From Bacteroidota bacterium (lineage in GTDB: Bacteria; Bacteroidota; Bacteroidia; Bacteroidales; VadinHA17), in NCBI GenBank assembly GCA_022561875.1, contig JADFQJ010000005.1, forward strand, positions 1 to 64,000: a DNA stretch of 64,000 nucleotides. The letters run 5' to 3'. Of the stretch, positions 52,000 to 61,804 are shown one piece after another (position 1 is the first letter of the stretch; each line of letters begins with the position of its first letter). Below the pieces are notes generated by a model. It was not told the DNA's origin, did not search any database, and was given only the letters and a program-made list of their open reading frames with translations. A program made the position numbers and the translations under genes.

Positions 52000-54350
52000 T
52001 AAATTCTCTCATCAAACGGGTCATAATCGTCCAGTGGATGTGCTTTTTTGTATTGGTCACAATCGAGTTCAATATTAAAAACACGGGGGGGGTCAAAAAC
52101 ATCTTCAATCGTCACACTCAAACTATCATTATAAATCTTTTGCATATAAAGTCCGAATACCGGAAGAGCCATATTTGCTCCTGCTCCGAGTCCCAGACGC
52201 TCAAAATGGACCGACCTGTCCGGCCAGCCTGCCCATATTCCCGTAACCAATTTTGGGGTCACTCCTATAAACCAACCATCAGATTGATTCTGGGTAGTAC
52301 CTGTTTTCCCTCCGATCTCATTCATTAGCGCGTATTTCCAGCGCAATCTTCTGCCGGTGCCTTCCTTAACAACTCCCTGCAGTAAATTCAGCATAAGATA
52401 AGCGTTTGCTTCACTTACAGCTTCATTAAATGACGGTTTGAATATTGAAATAAGGTTACCGTCTTTATCTTCAATTCTGGTAACAAAAATTGGCCTGATA
52501 TGAACCCCTTTGTTTGCAAAAGTACCATAGCCACCAACCATTTCATACAGAGAAATCTCTGAAGTTCCAAGAAAAATTGAAGGCACGGGATCGATAAAGC
52601 TACGAATACCCATTTTCTGCATTACATCCCTAACTGACTGGGGATTAAATCGTTTTATCAGCCATGCTGAAATATAATTCTCGGAATGTGCCAGTCCCCA
52701 CTTCAGGGATACCATTTTTCCCCAATAATTTCTGGGTCCGGTACTGCGAGGACGCCAGACAGAATCATTCACAATAAAAGTTTGTGGCACGTTTGGGACC
52801 TGATAACAGGGTGAATACCCATCCTGCATTGCAAGAGTATATAAGAAAGGTTTTATAATACTGCCAATCTGCCGTTTTTGATTGGTTACTGCATCATATT
52901 TAAAGTATTTAAAATCAGGACCACCAACATAAGCTTTCACATATCCTGTTTGAGGGTCTATTGACATCAATCCTGCCCTGATATAATACTTATAATATCT
53001 GATAGAATCAATGGGTGTCATAACTGTATCAATCTCTCCATCCCAGGAAAAAACCTTCATCTCCACCGGCTTATTAAAGGATGCGTTAATTGAATCTTCA
53101 GAAACCCCGGCATTCCTTAATTTTCTGTAGCGCTCGGTACGATGGGTGGAAATTTCCATCAGATAACTGATTTCCTTACTGTTCAGATCATCAGAAAATG
53201 GCGGATTCCGGTAATTTTCTGCTGAAGCCATAAAAGCTTCCTGAAGATCCTGACCCAGATGCTCTCTTACAGCTTCTTCAGCATATTTTTGCATAGTGGA
53301 ATTAACCGTAGAAAAAATCTTCAGACCATCACGATACAGGTTATATTCTGCCCCGTCAGGCTTAGTGTTTTTAGAACACCATCCATAAAGAGGATTATTC
53401 TCCCATTGATATTTTGCTTCTTCATACTGTTCTTCAGTAAAAAAATATCTTCGCTCAGGTTTGGATCTGCTCATGATTATGCGCAGGTATTCCCTGAAGT
53501 AGGTAGCTAACCCCAGGTTATGACTTTGCTTTGTAAAATCAAGTTCGATTGGCAGGGTTTTAACCGAGTCATACAGTTCTTTTTTCATATACCCGTATTT
53601 TACCATCTGTGAAAGCACAATATTCCTCCTGTGAAGAATCTTATCATATCTTCTGAGAGGATTATAATAAGCCGGGTTTTTCACCATGCCCACCAACATG
53701 GCTGCTTCTTCAATCTTCAGGGAATCCGGGGAGGTATTAAAATAAATCGAGGCTGCCGAATGTATTCCCACCGCTTGATAAAGGAAATCAAACACATTCA
53801 GATACATTGTTATTATCTCATTTTTGGTATAGCTCTTTTCTAATTTTACTGCTGTCACCCATTCTTTGAATTTTGTAATACCCAAATTAAACATTCTCAC
53901 CAGGGCAAGTTTGTAGGTTGTAGTATCGCGTGGGAAAAGATTTTTTGCCAGTTGCTGTGTAATAGTACTTCCTCCTCCAGCGCTCGATTCTCCTTGTAAT
54001 AATGTTTTGTATATTACCCTGCCCAAACCTCTGATGTCGATACCGGAGTGTTTATAAAATCTGATGTCTTCTGTAGCAATCAGTGCATCAATAATATACG
54101 GAGATATTTTATCTATACTAGTCCATGTTCTGTTTTTAATGTAGTATTTTCCCAGCAATTTCCCATCTTCAGACCATACTTCCGAAGCCAGATCATTCTC
54201 CGGATTCTCAAGCTGTACAAAAGATGGCATAGGACCGAAAACATCAAATGAAATCAGGACAAACAGAAAAGTGATACAGACAAACGGGAAGGAAAAAATT
54301 CCCCAAACCCAATATAGGTATTTCTTGTATTTTGATTTTGCAGAAGCCAT
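51996..54350 (-). CDS. class A penicillin-binding protein (PBP1A-type)
   Basis: Bifunctional peptidoglycan synthase of 784 aa anchored in the inner membrane by an N-terminal segment (YWVWGIFSFPFVCITFLFVLI). The GT51 glycosyltransferase domain has ATEDIRFYKHSGIDIRGLGR (catalytic Glu), GGSTITQQLAKNLF and KEWVTAVKLEKSYTKNEI. The transpeptidase has the SxxK serine in IGSIIKPFLYTLAMQDG, an SxN-type motif in AHSENYIS, and KTGT in GGKTGTTQNQSDGWF. Likely start is the ATG at 54350, just before MASAKSKYKK. It is divergent from topA. Confidence 0.94.
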   Translation of the reverse strand: MASAKSKYKKYLYWVWGIFSFPFVCITFLFVLISFDVFGPMPSFVQLENPENDLASEVWSEDGKLLGKYYIKNRTWTSIDKISPYIIDALIATEDIRFYKHSGIDIRGLGRVIYKTLLQGESSAGGGSTITQQLAKNLFPRDTTTYKLALVRMFNLGITKFKEWVTAVKLEKSYTKNEIITMYLNVFDFLYQAVGIHSAASIYFNTSPDSLKIEEAAMLVGMVKNPAYYNPLRRYDKILHRRNIVLSQMVKYGYMKKELYDSVKTLPIELDFTKQSHNLGLATYFREYLRIIMSRSKPERRYFFTEEQYEEAKYQWENNPLYGWCSKNTKPDGAEYNLYRDGLKIFSTVNSTMQKYAEEAVREHLGQDLQEAFMASAENYRNPPFSDDLNSKEISYLMEISTHRTERYRKLRNAGVSEDSINASFNKPVEMKVFSWDGEIDTVMTPIDSIRYYKYYIRAGLMSIDPQTGYVKAYVGGPDFKYFKYDAVTNQKRQIGSIIKPFLYTLAMQDGYSPCYQVPNVPQTFIVNDSVWRPRSTGPRNYWGKMVSLKWGLAHSENYISAWLIKRFNPQSVRDVMQKMGIRSFIDPVPSIFLGTSEISLYEMVGGYGTFANKGVHIRPIFVTRIEDKDGNLISIFKPSFNEAVSEANAYLMLNLLQGVVKEGTGRRLRWKYALMNEIGGKTGTTQNQSDGWFIGVTPKLVTGIWAGWPDRSVHFERLGLGAGANMALPVFGLYMQKIYNDSLSVTIEDVFDPPRVFNIELDCDQYKKAHPLDDYDPFDERIY

Positions 54351-54577
54351 AGAGTTGAAAGTTAATAAAGTTAAAAGTTTGTAAAGTTGAACGCTTCCTT
54401 TTAACCTTCAACTTTTAACTTTTAACTTTCTTCCGATTTATTTGCATCAAAAATAGTAAAACTTTATTGAATATATTATTCGAAATTTTGAACTTAGCGC
54501 ACTATTTATATTACTTTGTGGAAATTTTAACTGAATAATCTTATTCAAAATTTATGAATTAATCCGACTTCCATAGA
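54351..54577. other. divergent intergenic region, PBP1A/topA
   Basis: Holds a repeat tract in which aaagttgaaagtt-type words (54355-54395) face aacttttaacttt-type words (54405-54430) and could fold into one long weak hairpin. A TTTG at 54487 followed 20 nt later by ttactttg is a possible topA promoter. No gene. Confidence 0.4.
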
Positions 54578-56911
54578 ATGATTGAAAATTTAGTTATTGT
54601 TGAGTCTCCGGCGAAAGCAAAAACCATAGAAAAATTTCTTGGCAGCGACTTTATGGTTAAATCCTGTTTCGGTCATGTTCGTGACCTGTCGAAGAAAAAT
54701 TTCGGTATCGAAATCGAAAATAATTATTCTCCCCAATATATAATAACAGAGGATAAGAAAAAAATTGTCGGCGAATTAAGAAAGCTGGTAAAAGAATCCA
54801 CAGTTGTATGGCTTGCAACTGATGAAGACCGTGAAGGAGAAGCTATTGCCTGGCATCTGTCAGAGATATTGAAATTACCGGCTGAAAACACCAAACGTAT
54901 TGTTTTCCATGAAATTACAAAGGATGCCATACGGAAAGCCGTAGATAATCCCAGGGGAATAAACAAGGATCTTGTAAATGCACAGCAGGCACGCAGGATT
55001 TTAGACCGGCTTGTGGGTTTTGAATTGTCGCCTGTTTTGTGGAAAAAAATTCAGCCTAAACTATCAGCAGGCAGGGTTCAATCAGTCGCAGTCAGATTAT
55101 TAGTTGAAAGAGAAAGAGAGGTTCTTCATTTTAAACCGGAATCAAAATTTAAAGTGTATGGAACCTTTAGCTTTTCTGATAATAATGGGAAAAAAGGAGA
55201 GCTCAAAGCAGAAATTCCTGATCGTTTCCCTGGTCCTGATGAAGCAAAAGAATTCCTAAACCTTTGTAAAGATGCAGATTTTAAGGTTGTTGATATTACG
55301 ACCAAACCGTCCCGGAAATCTCCTGCTCCCCCCTTTACAACCTCAACCCTGCAACAGGAAGCCAGCAAAAAACTGGGGTTTTCAGTATCCCAAACCATGT
55401 CGGTTGCACAAAAACTATATGAAGCCGGTTTTATTACTTATATGAGAACTGATTCTTTTAACCTCTCAGGTCTTGCTCTGGCAAGCGCGCGCAAAACAAT
55501 AATTGAAAAGTTCGGAGAAAAATACGCCAAAACCCGTAAATATAAAACAAAAGTAAAAGGAGCACAGGAGGCACACGAAGCTGTCAGACCAACATATTTT
55601 CAAAATAATACAATTAATGGAAACCATTCCGAACAAAGGCTTTATGAATTAATATGGAAACGTACTATTGCATCTCAAATGAGTGAAGCACAACTCGAAA
55701 AAACCACCGTAACTATCGATGTTCCCAATAGTGACAAGAAATTTATTGCCTCCGGAGAAGTAATAAAATTTGACGGGTTTTTAAAAATCTATATGGAATC
55801 GGGAAATGATAAGTCTGATGATTCTGCAAAAGGATTGCTCCCCCCAGTCAGCGCCGGGCAAAGTTTGAATTATGAAACTATCAGCGCCAATGAACGGTTC
55901 TCAACTTCACCCCCGAGATATACTGAAGCAAGCCTTGTAAAAAAACTTGAAGAACTTGGTATTGGCCGCCCTTCCACCTATGCTCCGACAATTTCCACTA
56001 TCCAGCAGAGAGGTTATGTGCTCAAAGAAGATCGTCCGGGTTTTAACAGAACAGTCAGGATAATTTCAATATCGGAAGGGAAATTGGAAGAGAAAACCAA
56101 AACTGAAACAGCAGGTACAGAGAAGAAGAAATTGTTCCCAAAAGATATCGGAATGGTTGTAAATGATTTTCTTCTCGAGCATTTCAGAGATGTCCTGGAT
56201 TACAATTTTACTGCTTCTGTAGAAAAAGAATTTGATGAAATTGCCGCAGGGAAATTAGACTGGACTGAAATGATTGATAACTTTTATAAACCATTCCATG
56301 TAAAAGTTGAGAAAAGTCTTGCCGATTCGATAAAGAAAACCGGTGAGCGACAACTTGGTAAAGACCCTGAAACAGGAAAACCGGTTACAGTTAAAATCGG
56401 CAAATATGGCCCCATGGTTCAACTGGGTGATAGCAATAAAGATGAAAAACCCAGGTTTGCCAGTCTGATGAAAGGGCAGATTATTGAAACAATTACACTC
56501 GAAGAAGCCCTTGAATTATTCAAACTCCCGAGAACCATTGGTGATTTTGAAGGGAAAGATTTAGTGATTGGAGTTGGCAGATACGGACCGTATCTTCGTC
56601 ATGATGGCAAGTTTTTTTCGCTTATGAAAGGTACAGACGACCCAATGACTATTATTAAATCAAGAGCCATAGAACTGATCGATGAAAACAGGAAAATTGA
56701 AAATAAACGGGTCATTAAAAATTTTTCCGCCGACCCTGACATGAAAGTTCTTAGTGGACGTTATGGTCCTTATATTTCTTATAAAAAGAAAAACTTCAGA
56801 ATACCCCGGAAAAAAGATCCTGAATCCCTTACATATGACGATTGTATGAAAATTATTGAAGAGGGACAAAAGAAAGAAAGGCAAAAGGCAAAAGGCAAAA
56901 GGCAAAAGTGA
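54578..56911 (+). CDS. topA: DNA topoisomerase I
   Basis: Relaxes negative supercoils (type IA). The 777-aa protein has the Toprim domain (LVIVESPAKAKTIEKFLG; ATDEDREGEAIAWHL), QARRILDRLVGFELSPVLW, and the active-site tyrosine in GFITYMRTDSF. It also has EAHEAVRPT and C-terminal repeats of a Topo-C type (GKYGPMVQLGDSN; GRYGPYLRHDGKF; GRYGPYISYKKKN). No zinc fingers are evident. The last dozen residues (KKERQKAKGKRQK) come from an aaaggc microsatellite, an apparent low-complexity extension. Confidence 0.96.
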   Translation: MIENLVIVESPAKAKTIEKFLGSDFMVKSCFGHVRDLSKKNFGIEIENNYSPQYIITEDKKKIVGELRKLVKESTVVWLATDEDREGEAIAWHLSEILKLPAENTKRIVFHEITKDAIRKAVDNPRGINKDLVNAQQARRILDRLVGFELSPVLWKKIQPKLSAGRVQSVAVRLLVEREREVLHFKPESKFKVYGTFSFSDNNGKKGELKAEIPDRFPGPDEAKEFLNLCKDADFKVVDITTKPSRKSPAPPFTTSTLQQEASKKLGFSVSQTMSVAQKLYEAGFITYMRTDSFNLSGLALASARKTIIEKFGEKYAKTRKYKTKVKGAQEAHEAVRPTYFQNNTINGNHSEQRLYELIWKRTIASQMSEAQLEKTTVTIDVPNSDKKFIASGEVIKFDGFLKIYMESGNDKSDDSAKGLLPPVSAGQSLNYETISANERFSTSPPRYTEASLVKKLEELGIGRPSTYAPTISTIQQRGYVLKEDRPGFNRTVRIISISEGKLEEKTKTETAGTEKKKLFPKDIGMVVNDFLLEHFRDVLDYNFTASVEKEFDEIAAGKLDWTEMIDNFYKPFHVKVEKSLADSIKKTGERQLGKDPETGKPVTVKIGKYGPMVQLGDSNKDEKPRFASLMKGQIIETITLEEALELFKLPRTIGDFEGKDLVIGVGRYGPYLRHDGKFFSLMKGTDDPMTIIKSRAIELIDENRKIENKRVIKNFSADPDMKVLSGRYGPYISYKKKNFRIPRKKDPESLTYDDCMKIIEEGQKKERQKAKGKRQK
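56876..56911. repeat. aaaggc microsatellite at the topA 3' end
   Basis: Four to five copies of ggcaaaa inside the last topA codons, continuing into purine-rich repeat DNA. Copy number changes would alter the protein tail or shift its stop. Confidence 0.7.
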
Positions 56912-57200
56912 AGAGAGAAGAAAAAGAAAAGTCAACAGTCGGCAGTCAGCAATCGGCATATCGGCAGTTAGCAGTTGGCAAAGAATTAAAACAAGCAAAT
57001 TTAAAGAAAGAAAAAAGAAAAATGCCACTAAGACACAAAAACACAAAGATTCACAAAGAGCAGACACTCAATATTTTATACTTATTGAGTTCTTTGAGTC
57101 TTCATGCCTTCGTGGCTATAATTACTTTTATGAGTGGACACAACCAGTAACCGGTAACATTTTAGTCACTTTTAACTTTATACATTTTTATCTTTTACCC
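56912..57200. other. intergenic region after topA with dispersed words, no CDS
   Basis: Contains cagtcggcagtcagc and agcagttggcaaag (inverse of the 33294 and 41602 words), cactaagacacaaaaacac and ccttcgtggc words, and tagtcactttt. No RNA gene is visible, and the open frame from 56856 is not coding until 57201. Confidence 0.45.
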
Positions 57201-58361
57201 ATGGACCTGAATTATTATTTCGATCCTGTAAGTCTGGACAAACCAGGTTTTGAGTTGCTGCCACCACGTGCTTTATTCAGCAGGAACATCAGTATCCATA
57301 CACCTAACACACCCGTTGACAAGCTTAATAATTATGATGTTGCAATTGTGGGAGTACCTGAAGACCGCAATTCCCCTAATAAGGGCTGCTCTCAAGGCCC
57401 TGACAAAATAAGAGCCTCGTTATATCAGCTCTCAAAACCGAAGAAAAAATTCAGAATTATTGATTTGGGAAATATTAAACAGGGAGAAGAGGTCGATGAT
57501 ACCTACTTTGCATTACGGGATGTGGTTTCAGAACTTCTGCAACAAAAGGTATTCCCTATTGTAATTGGGGGAAGCCAGGATCTGACGTATGGGGTTTTTA
57601 ATGCATACGAGAAGAAAGATGCTTTATTGAACCTGGTAACTATCGACTCCAGGATAGATTGGAAAAATGATCCTGGACAAATCACTTCACAGAACTATCT
57701 TGACCAAATCATTTCCCGAAAAGACAGACTTGTACAATACTTTAATATTGGACACCAGGACTATTTCACTGATAAAAAGTTATTAAATCAACTCCGTAAA
57801 AAATATTTTGACTCATTCCGCATTGGAATGGTAAGGTCAGACATTAAAGAAATGGAACCGGTATTGAGGGATGCTCATATTGTTAGTCTTGATATTGGTT
57901 CCGTAAGGCAATCTGATGCGCCGGGGCACTTTAACCCTTCACCAAACGGTTTTTACGGTGAAGAGATCTGCCAACTGGCAAAATATGCGGGACTAAGTGA
58001 CAACCTGCAGGTTTTTGGTATTTTTGAAACCAACCCCACCCTGGATATAAATAACCAATCTTCCCGGCTGGCAGCACAGATCATTTGGTATTTATTCGAA
58101 GGGATGACACAAAAGATTGTTGAAAACCCGGCTGAGCGAAACGGACGGTTTACAAAGTATATAGTAAATTTGAGTGGCGTTGGAAAAGATATTGTTTTTT
58201 ACAAAAGTAATCAGACTGAAAGGTGGTGGCTGAAAATTCCTGCTCGAAAAACCAATTCGGCAAAGCCGGAATTCATCGCCTGCACCTATGAAGACTATGT
58301 TAAAGCCAGCAGTCAGGAAATACCAGACCGTTGGTGGAAAGCATTCCAGAAACAAGGATAA
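57201..58361 (+). CDS. degenerate arginase/formimidoylglutamase-fold protein
   Basis: Ureohydrolase-fold protein of 386 aa from the ATG at 57201 (an open frame reaches back into repeat DNA, but without family sequence). The fold is recognisable (VAIVGVPEDRNSPNKGCSQGPDKIR; FPIVIGGSQDLTYG; HIVSLDIGSVRQSDAPG). Three manganese ligands are changed: GGDHS reads GGSQD (residues 123-127, His to Gln), DAHxD reads DSRID (149-153, His to Arg), and the second Asp of SxDxD is Gly233. Arginase activity is therefore unlikely. It lies between topA and the T9SS cluster, but whether it works with the T9SS is unknown. Confidence 0.82.
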   Translation: MDLNYYFDPVSLDKPGFELLPPRALFSRNISIHTPNTPVDKLNNYDVAIVGVPEDRNSPNKGCSQGPDKIRASLYQLSKPKKKFRIIDLGNIKQGEEVDDTYFALRDVVSELLQQKVFPIVIGGSQDLTYGVFNAYEKKDALLNLVTIDSRIDWKNDPGQITSQNYLDQIISRKDRLVQYFNIGHQDYFTDKKLLNQLRKKYFDSFRIGMVRSDIKEMEPVLRDAHIVSLDIGSVRQSDAPGHFNPSPNGFYGEEICQLAKYAGLSDNLQVFGIFETNPTLDINNQSSRLAAQIIWYLFEGMTQKIVENPAERNGRFTKYIVNLSGVGKDIVFYKSNQTERWWLKIPARKTNSAKPEFIACTYEDYVKASSQEIPDRWWKAFQKQG

Positions 58362-58502
58362 TTGCCATTAATCAAATAAGATAAGGAATGGACAAAATTA
58401 ATTGTATGTTTATAACTTGTTAATTTGATTGAAAATATTATTTTTACTTTTCAAACTTTATTATTACAAAACAAGCATATTGCGAAAAAGGGGAGAAATA
58501 AG

Positions 58503-59447
58503 TTGGCAAAAAGAGTTAAAATAATTATACTTTTATTATCCGTCTCACTGATATGCCAGGGGCAACAGGATCCTCAAATCAGCCAGATCATGTTTAACCA
58601 GATGTTCATTAACCCTGGATATGCTGGAAGTAGTGACATGATCAGTATTGTAGCCCTGAACCGTCAATCCTGGGTTGGGTTTGACGGAGCTCCCAAAACG
58701 ACAGTTTTTCATGTAAATACCCCTTTTAACCTGTTTGGGATCAATAGCGGAGTCGGATTATCACTAATGAGTGACCAGGCCGGTTTTGACGATAATATGA
58801 GTATCAATCTCTCTTACGCATACAAGATTGATATTGCATCAGGCAAACTGGGGATTGGTCTGTCCGTAGGCATGATGAACAAAACATTGGAACCCACATG
58901 GATAATCCCAACGAGCGATTACCATGAACCTGCCAGTATTGACCCGTTAATACCTGAGAATAATGAAAGCTATGTCGCTTTTGATATGGGTTTTGGAGCA
59001 TATTTTAAAACCCGCGAATTTTATATTGGAATATCATCAACCCATTTAAACGAAGCGAAAATTAAATATTCCAAAGGAACTCCTTACCTTAAGAGACATT
59101 ATTACTTTATTGCCGGTTACCATCTGCCAATTAACAATCCCATGATAGAGGTTACACCGTCAATTTACCTGTTTTCGGACGGAAGGATAACTCAGCTTAA
59201 TATAAACACCAATGTTCAATACAATAAAAAAATATGGGGTGGCGTTACTTACAGAGCAGGAGATGCCATTATCGGGTTAGTAGGAATGGAGCTTTTCAAC
59301 GGTGTCAGAGTTGGTTACGCTTACGACTTTGCAACTTCTGATATAAGAAAAAACAGTAGCGGAAGTCATGAATTAATGATGAGTTATAGCTTTAACCTTA
59401 GCTTTGACAGGAGTCCACAACGATACAAAAGTGTAAGATTTTTATGA
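58503..59447 (+). CDS. porP: PorP/SprF-family T9SS outer-membrane protein
   Basis: Outer-membrane beta-barrel protein of the PorP/SprF family, associated with T9SS function and attachment of surface adhesins. The family opening QDPQISQIMFNQMFINPGYAGSS, the LNRQSWVGFDGAPKT phrase and the C-terminal SHELMMSYSFNLSF are diagnostic. No ATG fits. The TTG at 58503 gives a clean signal peptide (VKIIILLLSVSLICQG) and follows a ggggag ribosome-binding-like sequence. An alternative TTG start at 58425 would add 26 residues. First gene of the porP-gldKLMN cluster. Confidence 0.9.
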   Translation: MAKRVKIIILLLSVSLICQGQQDPQISQIMFNQMFINPGYAGSSDMISIVALNRQSWVGFDGAPKTTVFHVNTPFNLFGINSGVGLSLMSDQAGFDDNMSINLSYAYKIDIASGKLGIGLSVGMMNKTLEPTWIIPTSDYHEPASIDPLIPENNESYVAFDMGFGAYFKTREFYIGISSTHLNEAKIKYSKGTPYLKRHYYFIAGYHLPINNPMIEVTPSIYLFSDGRITQLNINTNVQYNKKIWGGVTYRAGDAIIGLVGMELFNGVRVGYAYDFATSDIRKNSSGSHELMMSYSFNLSFDRSPQRYKSVRFL

Positions 59448-59493
59448 TTATTGGAAAAAATTAATTTACTTGCACTATAAAACTTATATAGCC

Positions 59494-60828
59494 ATGAAAA
59501 AAATGTTCTTTTTCTCTATTGTTCTGGCAATTATTTTAAGCAGCTGCGGAGGTCCATCAGTCAACGGTGAACTGGTTGGAGTGCAGGGCAGGAAAAAATG
59601 GTATGAGCCTGATCCTTATGGAATGGTATTTGTTCCGCAGGGAAGCTTCAATATGGGGCCAAGCGACCAGGATCTTGCCTTTTCAATGGATGCATTCACA
59701 AAGACCGTAACTGTAGATGCTTTCTGGATGGACGATACTGAGATCACAAATAATGAATATCGCCAGTTTGTAAACTATGTCAGAGATTCTATTCTGCGTT
59801 ACAAACTGGGAGATGCCGGGATTGAAGGTTTCTTTAAAACTGATGAAAACGGAGATCCTTACGACCCACCTGTTATCGACTGGGAAACTGAGATAGATAG
59901 CGAGATTGAAGAAATTGCTGACATTGTTGAGGAAATATATTATCCTGAAAACGAAAGGTTCAATAACAGGAAACAAGTTGATACAAGGAAACTTATTTAC
60001 ACATATTTCTGGATCGATCTGCAACAGGCTGCAAAAGAAACAAGCCGGTATAATTTGGAAACCCAGTCGTATGATGGAGAAATAGTTAACCAGGAAGGAG
60101 AACGTATCCAGATCGAGAATCGTTCATCTTTCATTATGCATGATGAAGTGACTTGTTATCCGGATACCCTTGTGTGGATCAGAGACTTTACCTATTCGTA
60201 TAATGAACCATGGGCAAATATGTATTTCTGGCATCCTTCATTTGATAATTATCCTGTTGTTGGCGTTACATGGAAGCAAGCAAACGCTTTTAGTATATGG
60301 AGAACGAATTATCTTAACGATTATCTTACAATAAAGGGTAATTCATGGGTTCAGGATTACCGTTTACCCCTTGAAACTGAATGGGAATATGCTGCCCGGG
60401 GCGGGCTGGATCATTCCATGTACCCATGGGGAGGACCATATACCAGAAATGATAAGGGTTGTTTCCTGGCTAACTTTAAAACATTACGTGGAAATTATAT
60501 TGACGACGGAGCTTTAATTTCAACAGATGTTGCTTCCTACTCGGCTAACGAATTCGGTTTGTATGATATGGCTGGGAACGTAGCTGAGTGGACATCAGGC
60601 GCTTATGACGAATCAGCGTATGTATTTACACATGATATGAATCCAAATTACCAGTATAATGCTCGCATTGATGATCCTCCCGTTATGAAAAGGAAGGTTA
60701 TACGAGGCGGTTCATGGAAAGATATTGGATATTTCCTTCAGGTTAGTTCAAGAACATATGAATACCAGGATTCTGCCAAATCCTTTATCGGATTCAGAAA
60801 TGTTCGATCATATATGGGTTATAAATAA
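59494..60828 (+). CDS. gldK: T9SS lipoprotein GldK/PorK
   Basis: Outer-membrane lipoprotein that forms the periplasmic T9SS ring with GldN. The ATG at 59494 gives 444 aa with signal peptide and lipobox ending in Cys18 (IILSSC). The body is an FGE-sulfatase-like fold (GSFNMGPSDQD; WMDDTEITNNEYRQFV; RLPLETEWEYAARGG; GLYDMAGNVAEWTSG; VIRGGSWKD). It begins 46 nt after porP. The in-frame ATG at 59470 would add 8 residues and weaken the signal peptide. Confidence 0.94.
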   Translation: MKKMFFFSIVLAIILSSCGGPSVNGELVGVQGRKKWYEPDPYGMVFVPQGSFNMGPSDQDLAFSMDAFTKTVTVDAFWMDDTEITNNEYRQFVNYVRDSILRYKLGDAGIEGFFKTDENGDPYDPPVIDWETEIDSEIEEIADIVEEIYYPENERFNNRKQVDTRKLIYTYFWIDLQQAAKETSRYNLETQSYDGEIVNQEGERIQIENRSSFIMHDEVTCYPDTLVWIRDFTYSYNEPWANMYFWHPSFDNYPVVGVTWKQANAFSIWRTNYLNDYLTIKGNSWVQDYRLPLETEWEYAARGGLDHSMYPWGGPYTRNDKGCFLANFKTLRGNYIDDGALISTDVASYSANEFGLYDMAGNVAEWTSGAYDESAYVFTHDMNPNYQYNARIDDPPVMKRKVIRGGSWKDIGYFLQVSSRTYEYQDSAKSFIGFRNVRSYMGYK

Positions 60829-60860
60829 TTTTTTCAGATTAATAATAAAATTCAACTATT

Positions 60861-61766
60861 ATGAATGTAACTGAATTAGTAGAAAGCAGTGGTTGGAAAA
60901 ACTTTATGTCAAAACTCTATGGCATTGGTGCATCGATTGTAATTATTGGCGCTCTTTTTAAAATCCAGCACTGGCCTCTTGCCGGACTTCTTTTAACTAT
61001 TGGGCTTATGACCGAAGCAGTAATCTTTTTCTTCTCGGCATTTGAACCACTTCACGAAGAGGTTGACTGGACTCTTGTATATCCTGAATTAGCAGGTATG
61101 AATGATGATGAGGAAGATCTTGCCCAGTTCAAACCTGCGGGCAGAGGAAGCAGTTCGGCTCTGGAAAAGTTTGATGCTTTGCTTGAACAGGGAGAACTCA
61201 CTCCTGATCTCTTTAATAAACTTGGCAAAGGTCTTAGTAAACTTAATGAAACAACAGCCAGATTATCCGATATTTCGGATGCCAGCGTTGCTACAAATGA
61301 TTATGTTAACAGCATTAAGGAAGCTGCCAATAGTGTTGATTCGTACACAGAATCATATGTCAAATCAACTGAAGAGTTGAAAGAATCTGTTACCAGACTC
61401 TCCGGATCATATGACAAAACAGCTAACCTGATAGCAGAATCAGGTAGTAACTATCAGCAATTATCTGAATCATTTTCAGTTATTGAGGATGGTAGCAAGT
61501 CGTATGGAGAACAACTTGAAGCGCTTAACAAAAACCTCTCTGCATTAAATGCAGTTTATGAACTGCAGTTACAAGGAACCAGTGATCATCTTAAAACGTC
61601 CGAGTCTCTGTATGAAAATCTTGATACAATGATGGATGATTTGAGAGATACTGCCGAAGACACTAAGAAATATCGCGAAGAGGTTGCAAAACTTAACGAA
61701 AACCTGTCTGCCCTGAATACCGTATACGGTAATATGTTGGCGGCTATGAACGTTATGGGCAAATAG
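60861..61766 (+). CDS. gldL: T9SS motor protein GldL/PorL
   Basis: Inner-membrane component that with GldM forms the proton-powered T9SS/gliding motor. The 301-aa protein has two N-terminal transmembrane helices at about residues 20-38 (LYGIGASIVIIGALFKI) and 42-62 (WPLAGLLLTIGLMTEAVIFFF). Glu-56-type acidic residue candidates are in GLMTEAVIFFFSAFEP. The remainder is a long cytoplasmic region rich in coiled-coil heptads with repeated LNENLSALN and LNKNLSALNAVY segments. It starts 32 nt after gldK. Confidence 0.94.
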   Translation: MNVTELVESSGWKNFMSKLYGIGASIVIIGALFKIQHWPLAGLLLTIGLMTEAVIFFFSAFEPLHEEVDWTLVYPELAGMNDDEEDLAQFKPAGRGSSSALEKFDALLEQGELTPDLFNKLGKGLSKLNETTARLSDISDASVATNDYVNSIKEAANSVDSYTESYVKSTEELKESVTRLSGSYDKTANLIAESGSNYQQLSESFSVIEDGSKSYGEQLEALNKNLSALNAVYELQLQGTSDHLKTSESLYENLDTMMDDLRDTAEDTKKYREEVAKLNENLSALNTVYGNMLAAMNVMGK

Positions 61767-61804
61767 TAATATTCAGTTTTAATTATAAATTTCATCCCTG
61801 AATT

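Noticed and set aside
56856..57200. long N-terminal extension of the arginase-fold protein
   Set aside because: The added ~115 residues come from microsatellite and repeat DNA overlapping the topA end; family sequence begins at the ATG at 57201.
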